From assembly GCA_022483465.1 (NCBI GenBank), contig JAKVNF010000004.1:707501-771500 (forward strand): a stretch of DNA of 64,000 nucleotides, given 5' to 3'. The DNA is from Lachnospiraceae bacterium (GTDB lineage Bacteria > Bacillota > Clostridia > Lachnospirales > Lachnospiraceae). The notes under the pieces are model-generated. The model was given only the letters and a program-made list of their open reading frames with translations. It was not told the origin of the DNA and searched no databases. The position numbers and the translations under genes were made by a program. Below are positions 44,618 through 54,239 of the stretch, piece by piece; the stretch's first letter is position 1, and every line of letters begins with the position of its first letter.

Positions 44618-46540
44618 ATGGTAGATCATAATTATCATATCAAGACAGACGTATGCGTGATCGGTGCCGGCCATGCCGGCTGTGAGGCGGCGCTGGCCTG
44701 TGCCAGACTGGGTTTCCAGACCGTGATCTTTACAATGAACGTGGACAGCATCGCAATGATGCCCTGCAACCCCCACATCGGCGGCTCCTCCAAGGGACAT
44801 CTCGTCCGGGAGATTGATGCCCTGGGCGGAGAGATGGGAAAGAACATCGACAAGACCTTTATCCAGTCCAAGATGCTGAACAAGTCCAAGGGGCCGGCAG
44901 TGCATTCCCTGCGAACGCAGGCCGACAAGGCGGAGTACTCCAAGGCCATGCGGCAGGTACTGCAGCACCAGGAGAACCTGACCATCCGGATGGGAGAGGT
45001 GGTCGACATCCTCACCGAGGAGGTGGCGGGCGAGGGAGAGTGCAAGAGGAAGGTCACGGGTGTGCGCCTCTTCAACGGGACCATCTATGAGTGCAAGGCA
45101 GTGGTCATTGCGACCGGTACCTATCTCAACGCCAGATGCCTCGTGGGAGAGGCCATCACCGAGACCGGACCCTCCGGCATGCAGAGATCTACTTATTTAA
45201 GAGATGCTCTGGAACGGATCGGAATCCACACAAGAAGATTCAAGACCGGGACCCCGGCCCGCATGGACGGGAGGTCCCTCGATTACAGCAAGATGACCAT
45301 ACAGAGGGGCGACGAGGTCGTGACGCCCTTTTCTTACTCCACGGATCCCGCTACGGTGCAGATCGATCAGGTCCCCTGCTATCTGACCTACACCAATGAG
45401 GAGACCCACGAGATCATCCGGGAGAATCTGGACCGCTCTCCGATCTATGCCGGCATCATCGAGGGCACCGGTCCCCGGTACTGCCCGTCCATCGAGGACA
45501 AGGTGGTCAAGTTCGCAGAGAAGACCCGGCACCAGGTCTTTGTGGAGCCGGAGGGGAGAGGGACCACGGAGATGTACATCGACGGGATGTCCACCTCCAT
45601 GCCCGATGATGTGCAGCAGCGGATGTACCGGACCGTGCCGGGACTTGAGCACTGCGTGATCGTGCGCAACGCCTATGCGATTGAGTACGACTGCATCAAT
45701 GCCAACAGCCTCAAGCTATCCCTGGAGACAAGACAGGTCGGCGGCCTGTTCTGTGCCGGACAGTTCTGCGGCAGCAGCGGCTATGAGGAGGCGGCTTGCC
45801 AGGGTCTGATGGCCGGCATCAATGTGGCACAGAAGCTCCGCGGAAGAGATCCCCTGATCCTCAAGCGGTCCGAGAGCTACATCGGCGTTCTGATCGATGA
45901 CCTGGTCAGCAAGGACAACCGGGAGCCCTACCGCATGATGACCTCCCGCGCCGAGTACCGGCTCCTGCTTCGGCAGGACAATGCAGACCTACGTCTTCGG
46001 AAGTACGGATTCGAAGTGGGTCTTATCACAAAAGAGCAGTATGACCGGGTGCTCTACAAGGAGAAGGTTATTCAGGAGGAGACTACCAGGCTCAAGGCCA
46101 TTCGGGTCGGCGCTGCAGCGGAGAACCAGGCGTATCTTCGCAGTATCGGTTCCACAGAGCTCAAGACAGCTGTATCTCTCGCGGAACTTCTCTCGAGACC
46201 GGAGATGACCTATGAAAACCTCCGGGGCATCGATCCGGATCACTGTCCGGTCACAGACCCGGAGATCGCCGAAGAGGTGGAGATCAACATCAAGTACGAG
46301 GGCTACATCGAGCGGCAGAAAAAGCAGGTCGAGCAGTTCAATCGGCTGGAGGGCAAGAAGATACCGGCGGATATCGATTATGACGATGTGACGAGCCTTC
46401 GCCTGGAGGCGAGACAGAAACTCAAGGAACTGCGTCCGGCTTCCATCGGACAGGCATCCCGCATGTCCGGTGTCACCCCGGCAGATGTGGCAGTCTTACT
46501 AATTTATCTGGACAAGCAGCGGGCTGAGAGAAAAGCGTGA
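44618..46540 (+). CDS. mnmG: tRNA uridine-5-carboxymethylaminomethyl modification enzyme MnmG
   Basis: DVCVIGAGHAGCEAALACARLGFQTVIFTMNVDSIAMMPCNPHIGGSSKGHLVREIDALGGEMG. Confidence 0.98.
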   Translation: MVDHNYHIKTDVCVIGAGHAGCEAALACARLGFQTVIFTMNVDSIAMMPCNPHIGGSSKGHLVREIDALGGEMGKNIDKTFIQSKMLNKSKGPAVHSLRTQADKAEYSKAMRQVLQHQENLTIRMGEVVDILTEEVAGEGECKRKVTGVRLFNGTIYECKAVVIATGTYLNARCLVGEAITETGPSGMQRSTYLRDALERIGIHTRRFKTGTPARMDGRSLDYSKMTIQRGDEVVTPFSYSTDPATVQIDQVPCYLTYTNEETHEIIRENLDRSPIYAGIIEGTGPRYCPSIEDKVVKFAEKTRHQVFVEPEGRGTTEMYIDGMSTSMPDDVQQRMYRTVPGLEHCVIVRNAYAIEYDCINANSLKLSLETRQVGGLFCAGQFCGSSGYEEAACQGLMAGINVAQKLRGRDPLILKRSESYIGVLIDDLVSKDNREPYRMMTSRAEYRLLLRQDNADLRLRKYGFEVGLITKEQYDRVLYKEKVIQEETTRLKAIRVGAAAENQAYLRSIGSTELKTAVSLAELLSRPEMTYENLRGIDPDHCPVTDPEIAEEVEINIKYEGYIERQKKQVEQFNRLEGKKIPADIDYDDVTSLRLEARQKLKELRPASIGQASRMSGVTPADVAVLLIYLDKQRAERKA

Positions 46541-46543
46541 TGA

Positions 46544-46559
46544 TGTTCCACGTGGAACA
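46544..46559. promoter_or_regulatory. parS: parS site (ParB-binding palindrome) between mnmG and rsmG
   Basis: Perfect 16-bp palindrome TGTTCCACGTGGAACA. Confidence 0.92.
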
Positions 46560-46575
46560 TTGAAAAAGGAGACAT

Positions 46576-47319
46576 ATGCAAGCAGAGGAAATCCTGCAGA
46601 GCGGTGTCAGTGCACTGGATCCGAACTTTGTGCTCACACCCAGAATGAAAGAACAGCTTCGAATCTATGAGGAGAATCTTGTGGAATGGAACAAGGTGAT
46701 GAACCTGACCACGATCACGGATGAGGAGGACATTTACGTCAAGCACTTCCTCGACAGCCTGAGCATCCTCAAGGTGGAATCAGAAAAAGATCTGTCCGGA
46801 AAGCGGCTCATCGATGTGGGAACTGGTGCAGGCTTCCCTGGTTTGGTTCTTGCCATCTGTTTTCCCAAGTGCCGGGTGACTTTGATGGATTCCCTGAACA
46901 AGAGGATCAACTTCCTGAATGACACGGTCACGAAACTTGGTCTTACCAATGTCACCTGCATCCATGCAAGAGCTGAGGAACTTGCCAAGGACAAGAAGCA
47001 GAGAGAGCAGTATGACTTCGCCGTATCCAGAGCAGTTGCGAATCTCAGCACTCTGTCGGAGTACTGCCTTCCCTTTGTCAAAACCGGCGGCTGCTTTATC
47101 GCCTTCAAGTCAGAGAAGGTTGAGGAAGAACTTCCCGCCGGAAGGACAGCGATCAAGATGCTGGGCGGAGAGTTCAAGTCCAAGTGTGATTTCGTTCTGC
47201 CGGGTACCGACTACGAGCGATCCCTGCTCTTGATTGAGAAGAAAAAGCCGACACCGGGAAAATATCCCAGAAAGGCCGGCACCCCCTCCAAGGAACCCCT
47301 GGGAGTGGAGAGCAACTGA
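46576..47319 (+). CDS. rsmG: 16S rRNA (guanine-N7)-methyltransferase RsmG
   Basis: VDVGTGAGFPGLVLAICFP-type SAM motif (LIDVGTGAGFPGLVLAICFPKCRVTLMDSLNKRINFL). Confidence 0.97.
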   Translation: MQAEEILQSGVSALDPNFVLTPRMKEQLRIYEENLVEWNKVMNLTTITDEEDIYVKHFLDSLSILKVESEKDLSGKRLIDVGTGAGFPGLVLAICFPKCRVTLMDSLNKRINFLNDTVTKLGLTNVTCIHARAEELAKDKKQREQYDFAVSRAVANLSTLSEYCLPFVKTGGCFIAFKSEKVEEELPAGRTAIKMLGGEFKSKCDFVLPGTDYERSLLLIEKKKPTPGKYPRKAGTPSKEPLGVESN

Positions 47320-47328
47320 GAGAAGAAA

Positions 47329-47368
47329 TGTTCCACGTGAAACCACTAGCGTTTCACGTGGATTTTTT
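47329..47368 (+). terminator. rsmG terminator whose stem arms are parS-like sites
   Basis: tgTTCCACGTGAAAC-cactagc-GTTTCACGTGGATTTTTT: 12-bp stem TCCACGTGAAAC/GTTTCACGTGGA followed by T6; left arm matches TGTTCCACGTGAAACa at 15/16. Confidence 0.85.
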
Positions 47369-47457
47369 ATGTCCAGATCGCAGAAAAAAGATAGAGGGGT
47401 CCCACCGGTGGGGTAGGAGAGTACAGCAGAGAACACTTGTGAACATCTTTACAGATA

Positions 47458-47765
47458 GGCGTTAGTAAGAAAACGGGTTGATAAGCGATCGCCTAGCATG
47501 AGACCACTAATACCTCACTTTGAGCTCGAGCTGGGTACACTCCTATCCGTGCTGTGTTGCATCATGTAACAAAGCATCACCTAGATTGCCTAAACACATA
47601 CACTCACTTGCCGAGTATGTGACTATAAATAACAAGATAGGCATTATGCGGAGAAGAAAAGAGCTCCAAATGGGGATTCTATATCTTCATCGGACATTAT
47701 CGCGTCGAGAGTTCACCATGGAGGTTGTGGTATGGAACCCATCAACCCGGTTCTTTACTAACGCC
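47458..47765 (+). mobile_element. 308-bp MITE, copy 3, between rsmG and the parS array
   Basis: GGCGTTAGTAAGAAAACGGGTTGAT...ATCAACCCGGTTCTTTACTAACGCC; nearly identical to copy 1; no obvious TSD (tacagata vs aatcaata). Confidence 0.92.
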
Positions 47766-47897
47766 AATCAATATTCAAGGTGAAGCATACAGGGTGAATC
47801 CAGTCACAACATCAAAACACTTGGTAGAGATACCACTACGTTTCTTCCTGGAATGAGAGAGCAACCTTGCGTTGTGCTCAAGAAACTGTGCTCATAT

Positions 47898-49461
47898 GTT
47901 CCACGTGGAACATTGAATGAATCCGAGCCAGAAGTTGATTCCATCTGATACCAGTCGAAATTCAAAATAATCATAATAGGAAGATGATGCAGCGCCGCAT
48001 GACGTACATGGCGGTGTGTACGTTGTTCTTACTAAATGAAGCAATAAAGCATCGTTCCAAGTAAGAGACAAGGCTCTGTAAATGTTCCACGTGGAACAAT
48101 TGACAGGAAGTTCGACCAACGAATTAGGGAGCCATTCATTACTCGCATTGAATAAACAAGTCGTCATTGCAAATTCTTAATCTTCATATTCAAATGCATG
48201 GCGTCATCATGAATCTCTAATCAAAGACCTAGCGTAAAACAAGATCTCTAGTGCATGAGATTCTTCCCCAAATGTTCCACTTGGAACTTTTCATTTGCAT
48301 AACGCCAAGCCATATTCCTGATAGCGTACCGACTCTCAAGAAAACCCAAACTTCAATATTGATATTCCAATCTATTCCATGAGCATCAAGAGAAGAATGT
48401 GATTCTCAGCTGACTAGATCAGCAACCATTTCTCCAAATGATATGCTTAGCCGGAATTGTTCCACGTGGAACATTCTGGATCATCAGGATGATCCGCCAA
48501 ATGCATACATGAAGTAAACATGGCAATCATAGAGAGCAGCACTGAGGTGGAGAAATCCTTATCTTCATATCTAGATGAATGCAAGAAGAGGAGATTCAAG
48601 TCTGAACATCATGGAATCATAAATGAAGAGACAAGTGAAGATGTCATCTGCTTGTAATGTTCCACGTGGAACATTCTGGATTATCATGAAGCTTCGCCAA
48701 ATGCAAACACGAAGTGGTCATGGTATGAAACAGAGAGCAGCGCTGTGGAGAAGCAATCCATATTTTCATATCTATATTGATGAGAGCAGAAAGGGGACAT
48801 TCTTGAAAATCATGGAATTTCAAATGAAGAGACAGATGAAGATTTCATAGGCTTGTAATGTTCCACGTGGAACATGGTTGGATCGTAGAATCAGCTAGGT
48901 TTGACGATAGTTGAAAAGTCACTCTGTGAGATCAATGGACATGCAAAGAAACGGAGCAGCATCGTTCATATGTCATTGGGACGCCATCTGACCTATGTAC
49001 ACCACGCATTGCCATAAAGTACGTTCCGCCAGATGTGAAATTCCTGGCAGTGTTCCACGTGGAACATTGGAGAAATGTATTCGAATAGGAAAGGAAAAGA
49101 TCAAGGGGTTGATCTGTATGTTGCGCATGGAAACGCCTGGATGACAACTCTTAGAGTGTCCCGGATTTAAAGAGACAGTACGCTGGTCCTGCAAGATAAG
49201 ATAGCAAGACCATATCAAGAATGTTCCACGTGGAACATTTCGGATCCTGGTTCAGTCGAAGCGAGAGAGATCCAAACCTGTGTGCCACTGCAGAAAAAGG
49301 AAAGATCATTCTGGTCTGATTATCCGGTTTCATCATAGGAGCACATTTGCTCCGCACAGGAAGAACCGCCATATGGGCTTTTCCGGGGCGAGAAAAGATT
49401 GGTGCGTGATGATTGCTGAAAAAGCTGGATAAAATGAGGTCAAATTGTTCCACGTGGAACA
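47898..49461. repeat. parS: parS array: nine regularly spaced ParB-binding palindromes in a noncoding region
   Basis: TGTTCCACGTGGAACA at 47898, 48083, 48458, 48658, 48859, 49051, 49222, 49446 (start positions) plus degenerate TGTTCCACTTGGAACt at 48273. Intervals 185,190,185,200,201,192,171,224 bp. Confidence 0.95.
48458..48858 (+). repeat. two tandem diverged ~200-bp parS-bearing units
   Basis: Units at 48458 and 48658 share colinear blocks: parS-ttctggat-atcat-cgccaaatgca-gagagcag-c-ctg-tggagaa-ttcatatct-gat, aaatgaagagaca-tgaagat-tcat, cttgtaa-parS. Confidence 0.8.
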
Positions 49462-49560
49462 TTGTTACAACTGGTCCGCCGGTGATTGTCTTTACGGTAT
49501 GTTTTGAAAATGTTAGGATAGGAGAGGTGTGGCGTAGCATCATATCAGAGAGGTCTGAAA

Positions 49561-50325
49561 ATGGGAAAGGTAATTGCGGTAGCAAATCAGAAGGGCGGCG
49601 TGGGAAAGACCACGACGACAATCAATCTGAGTGCCGCTCTGGCGGAGAAGGGAAAGAAAATCCTGGTCATCGACATCGATCCGCAGGGCAATACCTCCAG
49701 CGGCTTTGGTGTGGACAAGAATCACCTGGAGAACACGATCTATCAGGTGATGCTGGATGACTGCACGATCAATGAGGCAATCGTACACAACGTCATTGAC
49801 AACATTGATCTGGTCCCGGCCAATGTCAACTTGGCAGGAGCGGAGATCGAGCTGATCGGAGTGGACCATCAGGACTTCATTCTGAAGGATGCGATCGACT
49901 TCGTGAAGGACAGCTATGACTATATCTTCCTGGATTGCCCGCCGTCACTGAACGTGCTCACCGTCAATGCCATGACCGCTTCCAACTCTGTGATCGTTCC
50001 GATTCAGTGTGAGTACTACGCCCTGGAGGGACTGAGCCAGTTGATCCACACGATCAATCTGGTCCGGGAGCGGCTGAACAAGAACCTGGACGTGGAGGGC
50101 ATCGTCTTCACCATGTATGACGGCAGGACGAACCTCTCCAAGGAAGTGGTGGAGAATGTCCGCTCTGTGGTCTCCCAGAAGGTCTATCAGACGATGATTC
50201 CGAGAAACGTGAGCTTGGCTGAGGCACCGAGCCATGGAGAACCCATTACGAAGTATGAGCCCAAGTCTGCCGGGGCAGAGGCATATCGGAATCTGGCAGA
50301 CGAACTGATTGCAGACAACGCGTAA
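49561..50325 (+). CDS. parA: chromosome-partitioning ATPase ParA/Soj
   Basis: MGKVIAVANQKGGVGKTTTTINLSAALAEKGKKILVIDIDPQGN. Confidence 0.97.
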   Translation: MGKVIAVANQKGGVGKTTTTINLSAALAEKGKKILVIDIDPQGNTSSGFGVDKNHLENTIYQVMLDDCTINEAIVHNVIDNIDLVPANVNLAGAEIELIGVDHQDFILKDAIDFVKDSYDYIFLDCPPSLNVLTVNAMTASNSVIVPIQCEYYALEGLSQLIHTINLVRERLNKNLDVEGIVFTMYDGRTNLSKEVVENVRSVVSQKVYQTMIPRNVSLAEAPSHGEPITKYEPKSAGAEAYRNLADELIADNA

Positions 50326-50334
50326 GGGGGAACA

Positions 50335-51273
50335 ATGGCAGCAAAAAAGAGAAAAGCACTCGGAGCAGGGCTGGACACCCTGATCCCGATCGGTGGTTTT
50401 GCAGAAGAAAAGCCGCAGACAACATCAGCTGAGACAGCCGCCGGGCAAGGGGAAGTGTCGGGGGCACAACAGGCAGATTCACAAAAGGAAGAGGGACCCA
50501 TGCGAATGGTCCGCCTCTCCAGCGTGGAGCCGGACCGGTCGCAGCCCAGAAAGACATTCCCAGAAGAATCGCTCAATGAATTAGCTTCTTCTATTCAAAA
50601 GAACGGATTAATTGAACCCATCGTGGTGGTACAGCAGGGATCCCGCTATCTCATTGTGGCCGGTGAGCGCAGATGGCGCGCCTGCCAGATTGCAGGGATC
50701 AAGGAGATTCCCGTCATTGTCCGGGAGTTTGAATCCGACCAGCAGAAGGTAGAGTTCTCCCTGATCGAGAACATCCAGCGGGAGGATCTGAATCCGATTG
50801 ATGAGGCGCTGGCCTATCGGCGGCTCATCGAGGAATACCACCTCACACAGGAGGAGGTGGCAGAGCGGGTCTCCAAGAGCCGCGCTACCGTGGCAAACTC
50901 CCTTCGGCTCCTGAACCTCTGTGACTACGTCCGCCAGCTGGTGATCGATGGAAAGATCTCGATGGGCCATGCGCGGGCCATGGCAGCCGTGGAGGACGAG
51001 GAGATCCAGAAGCAGATCGCAGACCGGATCATCGCCGAGCGGCTCTCGGTCCGGGAGGTGGAGAAGCTCATCCGAAATCTCGGGAAGGAAAAGCCGGAGA
51101 AGAAGACCATCGATCCCTCTCTGCTTGCCCAGTACAAAGATTTGACCAACAAGATCAGCCAGTCGCTGAGCATGAAGGTGGACATCAAACCCTCCGCAGA
51201 CAACAAAGGCAAGGTGGTGATCGAGTACGCCAGCTCGGATGACTTTGAAAAGATCATGGATCGCTTTATGTAG
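50335..51273 (+). CDS. parB: chromosome-partitioning protein ParB/Spo0J
   Basis: KKRKALGAGLDTLIP; LAGERRWRAC-type motif (IVAGERRWRACQIAGIKEIPVIVRE); SLIENIQREDLNPIDEALAYRRLIEEY. Confidence 0.97.
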   Translation: MAAKKRKALGAGLDTLIPIGGFAEEKPQTTSAETAAGQGEVSGAQQADSQKEEGPMRMVRLSSVEPDRSQPRKTFPEESLNELASSIQKNGLIEPIVVVQQGSRYLIVAGERRWRACQIAGIKEIPVIVREFESDQQKVEFSLIENIQREDLNPIDEALAYRRLIEEYHLTQEEVAERVSKSRATVANSLRLLNLCDYVRQLVIDGKISMGHARAMAAVEDEEIQKQIADRIIAERLSVREVEKLIRNLGKEKPEKKTIDPSLLAQYKDLTNKISQSLSMKVDIKPSADNKGKVVIEYASSDDFEKIMDRFM

Positions 51274-51284
51274 AAAGGACCCGC

Positions 51285-51890
51285 ATGAACCAAATCTTCA
51301 GCAATACTGAGATCTACCTATTGATTGCCATTGCCGTCCTGCTTGTCTTCGTGATTGTGCTTGCGGTCCTGGTGGCAGGGCTGAACCGAAAGGTGCATAC
51401 CCTGGATGCCAGGCTGGGCCGGTTTATGAAGGGACCGGATGGAGCAAGTCTCGAGGATGCCATCATCAAGATGTTTGAGGAACACGACCTGCTGATGAAG
51501 GATATGCAGCAGGACCGGAAGGACATCGATGATCTCTACGAGAAAATCCGTCCGATGATTCAGAAGGTCGGTGTGGTAAAATATGATGCGTTCCAGCAGA
51601 TGGGCGGCAATCTCTCCTCTGCCATTGTGATGCTCAACGAGGAGAACAACGGCTTTATCATCAACACTGTGCAGAGCGCAGATGGCTGCTATTCCTATGT
51701 CAAGGAGATCAGTGAGGGACACCCCGACATTGAACTTGGCAAGGAGGAGCAGGAGGCATACGACAAGGCCATGCAGTTCGGCAAGACCGATACCTCCTAT
51801 GTCGATGCCGTGCACGCAAAGGACGAGAGCAGAAAGCCAGCGCCAAAACGGCCCGCCGGCAAACCTGCACCGCAGGCAAGAAAGAGATAA
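51285..51890 (+). CDS. DUF4446 family protein
   Basis: N-terminal TM then LDARLGRFMKGPDGASLEDAIIKMFEEHD...KVGVVKYDAFQQMGGNLSSAIVMLNEENNGFIINTV. Confidence 0.9.
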   Translation: MNQIFSNTEIYLLIAIAVLLVFVIVLAVLVAGLNRKVHTLDARLGRFMKGPDGASLEDAIIKMFEEHDLLMKDMQQDRKDIDDLYEKIRPMIQKVGVVKYDAFQQMGGNLSSAIVMLNEENNGFIINTVQSADGCYSYVKEISEGHPDIELGKEEQEAYDKAMQFGKTDTSYVDAVHAKDESRKPAPKRPAGKPAPQARKR

Positions 51891-51923
51891 TTCATTTGCG
51901 CAGATGCGCAGGAAGGAATAGTC

Positions 51924-53213
51924 ATGCTTGATATCAAATTTGTCAGAGAAAACCCGGAAGCCGTCAAGGAGAACATCCGGAAGAAGTTCCAGGATGAAAA
52001 ACTCCCGCTGGTGGATGAGGTCATCAAATATGATGAGATCTCCCGCAAGTGCCAGGTAGAGGCCGACCAGATCCGTGCCGACAAGAAGAAGATCTCCAAG
52101 CAGATCGGCACGCTGATGGCCCAGGGCAAGAAGGAAGAAGCCATGGCCCTCAAGGCACAGGTCTCTGACAATTCCAGAATCGAAGAGCTGGATCAGAAGA
52201 AGAAGGAAGCGGATGAGATCGTCAAGAAGGACATGATGACCATCCCGAACATCATCTCCCCCAAGGTTCCGATCGGCCCGGACGACACCCACAACGTGGA
52301 GCTGCAGCGCTTCGGCGATCCGGTAGTTCCTCCCTACGAGATTCCTTATCACACCGACATCATGGAGTCCTTTGACGGCATCGATCTCGATGCAGCCCAT
52401 CGTGTTGCCGGCAACGGTTTCTATTATCTCAAGGGCGATATCGCCAGACTTCACTCCAGTGTGCTGGCCTATGCAAGAGATTTCATGATCGGCAAGGGAT
52501 TCACCTATTACATTCCTCCGTTCATGATCCGCTCTGCCGTCGTGGATGGCGTCATGAGCTTCTCTGAGATGGATGCCATGATGTACAAGATCGAGGGCGA
52601 GGATCTGTACCTGATCGGTACCTCCGAGCACTCCATGATCGGCAGCTTCATCGATGAGATCATCCCCGAGTCCAAGCTGCCTCAGACGCTGACCTCTTAC
52701 AGCCCCTGCTTCCGCAAGGAGAAGGGTGCACACGGTCTCGAGGAGAGAGGTGTCTACCGGATCCATCAGTTCGAGAAGCAGGAGATGATCGTCGTCTGCA
52801 AGCCCGAGGATTCCGATGAGTGGTATGAGAAGATGTGGCGGTTCACTGTGGAACTCTTCCGCAGCATGGACATCCCGGTTCGTCAGCTCCAGTGCTGCTC
52901 CGGTGACCTGGCTGATCTGAAGGTGAACTCCTGCGATGTGGAGGCATGGTCTCCGAGACAGAAGAAGTACTTCGAGGTCGGCAGCTGCTCCACCCTTGGA
53001 GATGCGCAGGCAAGACGTCTTCGGATCCGCGTGAAGGATGAGAACGGCAAGATCTATCTGCCTCACACACTGAACAACACGGTGGTGGCTTCTCCCCGTA
53101 TGCTGATTGCCCTTCTGGAGAACAACTACAAGGAAGACGGCAGAGTGCACATCCCTGCAGTTCTTCAGCCTTACATGGGCGGCCAGGAGTGGCTGGTTCC
53201 GAAGAAGCAGTGA
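51924..53213 (+). CDS. serS: serine--tRNA ligase
   Basis: MLDIKFVRENPEAVKENIRKK; RIHQFEKQEMIVVCKPEDS; EVGSCSTLGDAQARRLRIR. Confidence 0.97.
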   Translation: MLDIKFVRENPEAVKENIRKKFQDEKLPLVDEVIKYDEISRKCQVEADQIRADKKKISKQIGTLMAQGKKEEAMALKAQVSDNSRIEELDQKKKEADEIVKKDMMTIPNIISPKVPIGPDDTHNVELQRFGDPVVPPYEIPYHTDIMESFDGIDLDAAHRVAGNGFYYLKGDIARLHSSVLAYARDFMIGKGFTYYIPPFMIRSAVVDGVMSFSEMDAMMYKIEGEDLYLIGTSEHSMIGSFIDEIIPESKLPQTLTSYSPCFRKEKGAHGLEERGVYRIHQFEKQEMIVVCKPEDSDEWYEKMWRFTVELFRSMDIPVRQLQCCSGDLADLKVNSCDVEAWSPRQKKYFEVGSCSTLGDAQARRLRIRVKDENGKIYLPHTLNNTVVASPRMLIALLENNYKEDGRVHIPAVLQPYMGGQEWLVPKKQ

Positions 53214-53254
53214 TCGCCTGAAACAAGCAGGTTGAGTTCGTCGTAAGTGGAGAG

Positions 53255-54172
53255 TTGGGATTGCACACATATATGAGAGCGATCGGCTTTTCTGAGCCGA
53301 TCAGCAGAGCGCAGCAGATCGAACTGATCCAGGAGAACTGCAAAAATCCGACGCGCGTATTTTACTATCCGGACAGCAGCAACCCGGACGGCGTTCAGGC
53401 CCAGTATGATTTGGAAGTGGGCAGAGGCCTGGGTCTTTCTGTGCTGGGTACGGTAAATGACAATCGGGATTTTTATCCGGAATTCTGGTATCCCTACATG
53501 ACACCCGGCACGGTGAGCAGCGAAGATGCCATTGCGCTGGTTGACAAGCGCGTTGACAACAATTCCTATTCCGGGCAGTGCGATGATCTCCGCCTGGGTG
53601 TGACAGTCATCTATCGCCTCCTGAATTGTCTGGAGTACCAGAAGCGCCTGGAGAAGGATCCGCAGGTGCTGCAGCATGTCAGCCAGAGTCTGCTGGGATT
53701 GAGCCTGGAAGGCCACATCCTGATGCCGATCTACGAAACAGAAGACGAAGTGGAGCGGGGTAAGCGGCTGTTTCACGAGCGCCAGGATTTGCTTCACATG
53801 GCCGATGCGGGAGATGAGAATGCCCCGCAGAAGCTGTCCATGCTGGAGCTGGACACCGCAGACAATGCGGTGAACCGCATGCAGCAGTACGATGAGGACT
53901 ACTACAGCGTGGTAGAGTCTGTGCTGATGCCCCACGGGATGGAGTGCGAACTGTACTCTGTGCTCGGCAAGATCAAAAAAATCAGCTATACGGCCAACAA
54001 CATCACTCTGGATCAGATCTGCCGGATGACCATCGAGATCAACGGCTTCCCGCTGGAGATTGGCATCAACGTGGAAGATCTGGTCGGAGAGCCGGCCGTC
54101 GGCAGAAGGTTCAAGGGCAATGTCTGGATGCTCGGAACGCTGCAGTTCCGGGACAAGGACGCCGGACAATAA
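53255..54172 (+). CDS. DUF3881 family protein
   Basis: GLHTYMRAIGFSEPISRAQQIELIQENCKNP...; located after serS. Confidence 0.8.
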   Translation: MGLHTYMRAIGFSEPISRAQQIELIQENCKNPTRVFYYPDSSNPDGVQAQYDLEVGRGLGLSVLGTVNDNRDFYPEFWYPYMTPGTVSSEDAIALVDKRVDNNSYSGQCDDLRLGVTVIYRLLNCLEYQKRLEKDPQVLQHVSQSLLGLSLEGHILMPIYETEDEVERGKRLFHERQDLLHMADAGDENAPQKLSMLELDTADNAVNRMQQYDEDYYSVVESVLMPHGMECELYSVLGKIKKISYTANNITLDQICRMTIEINGFPLEIGINVEDLVGEPAVGRRFKGNVWMLGTLQFRDKDAGQ

Positions 54173-54179
54173 GAAAGCA

Positions 54180-54217
54180 AGACCTCTCGGATTTGAAGTG
54201 ATCCGAGAGGTCTTTTT
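54180..54217 (+). terminator. intrinsic terminator
   Basis: GACCTCTCGGAT-ttgaagtg-ATCCGAGAGGTCTTTTT. Confidence 0.92.
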
Positions 54218-54239
54218 GCACAAATCAAAAATGATATGA

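Noticed and set aside
47898-49461. Possible CRISPR array
   Set aside because: Repeats are 16-bp palindromes spaced 171-224 bp with no adjacent cas genes, and match the known parS motif next to parAB.
47892-49621. Small ORFs in the rsmG-parA interval (47892-48167 -, 48623-48850 +, 48932-49147 -, 49151-49621 -)
   Set aside because: They read through parS palindromes (giving repeated CSTWN / MFHVEQ / NVPRGT peptides), lack RBS and lie on mixed strands; judged noncoding.
51318-53270. 650-aa minus-strand ORF opposite DUF4446/serS
   Set aside because: Shadow ORF; serS is unambiguous on the plus strand.
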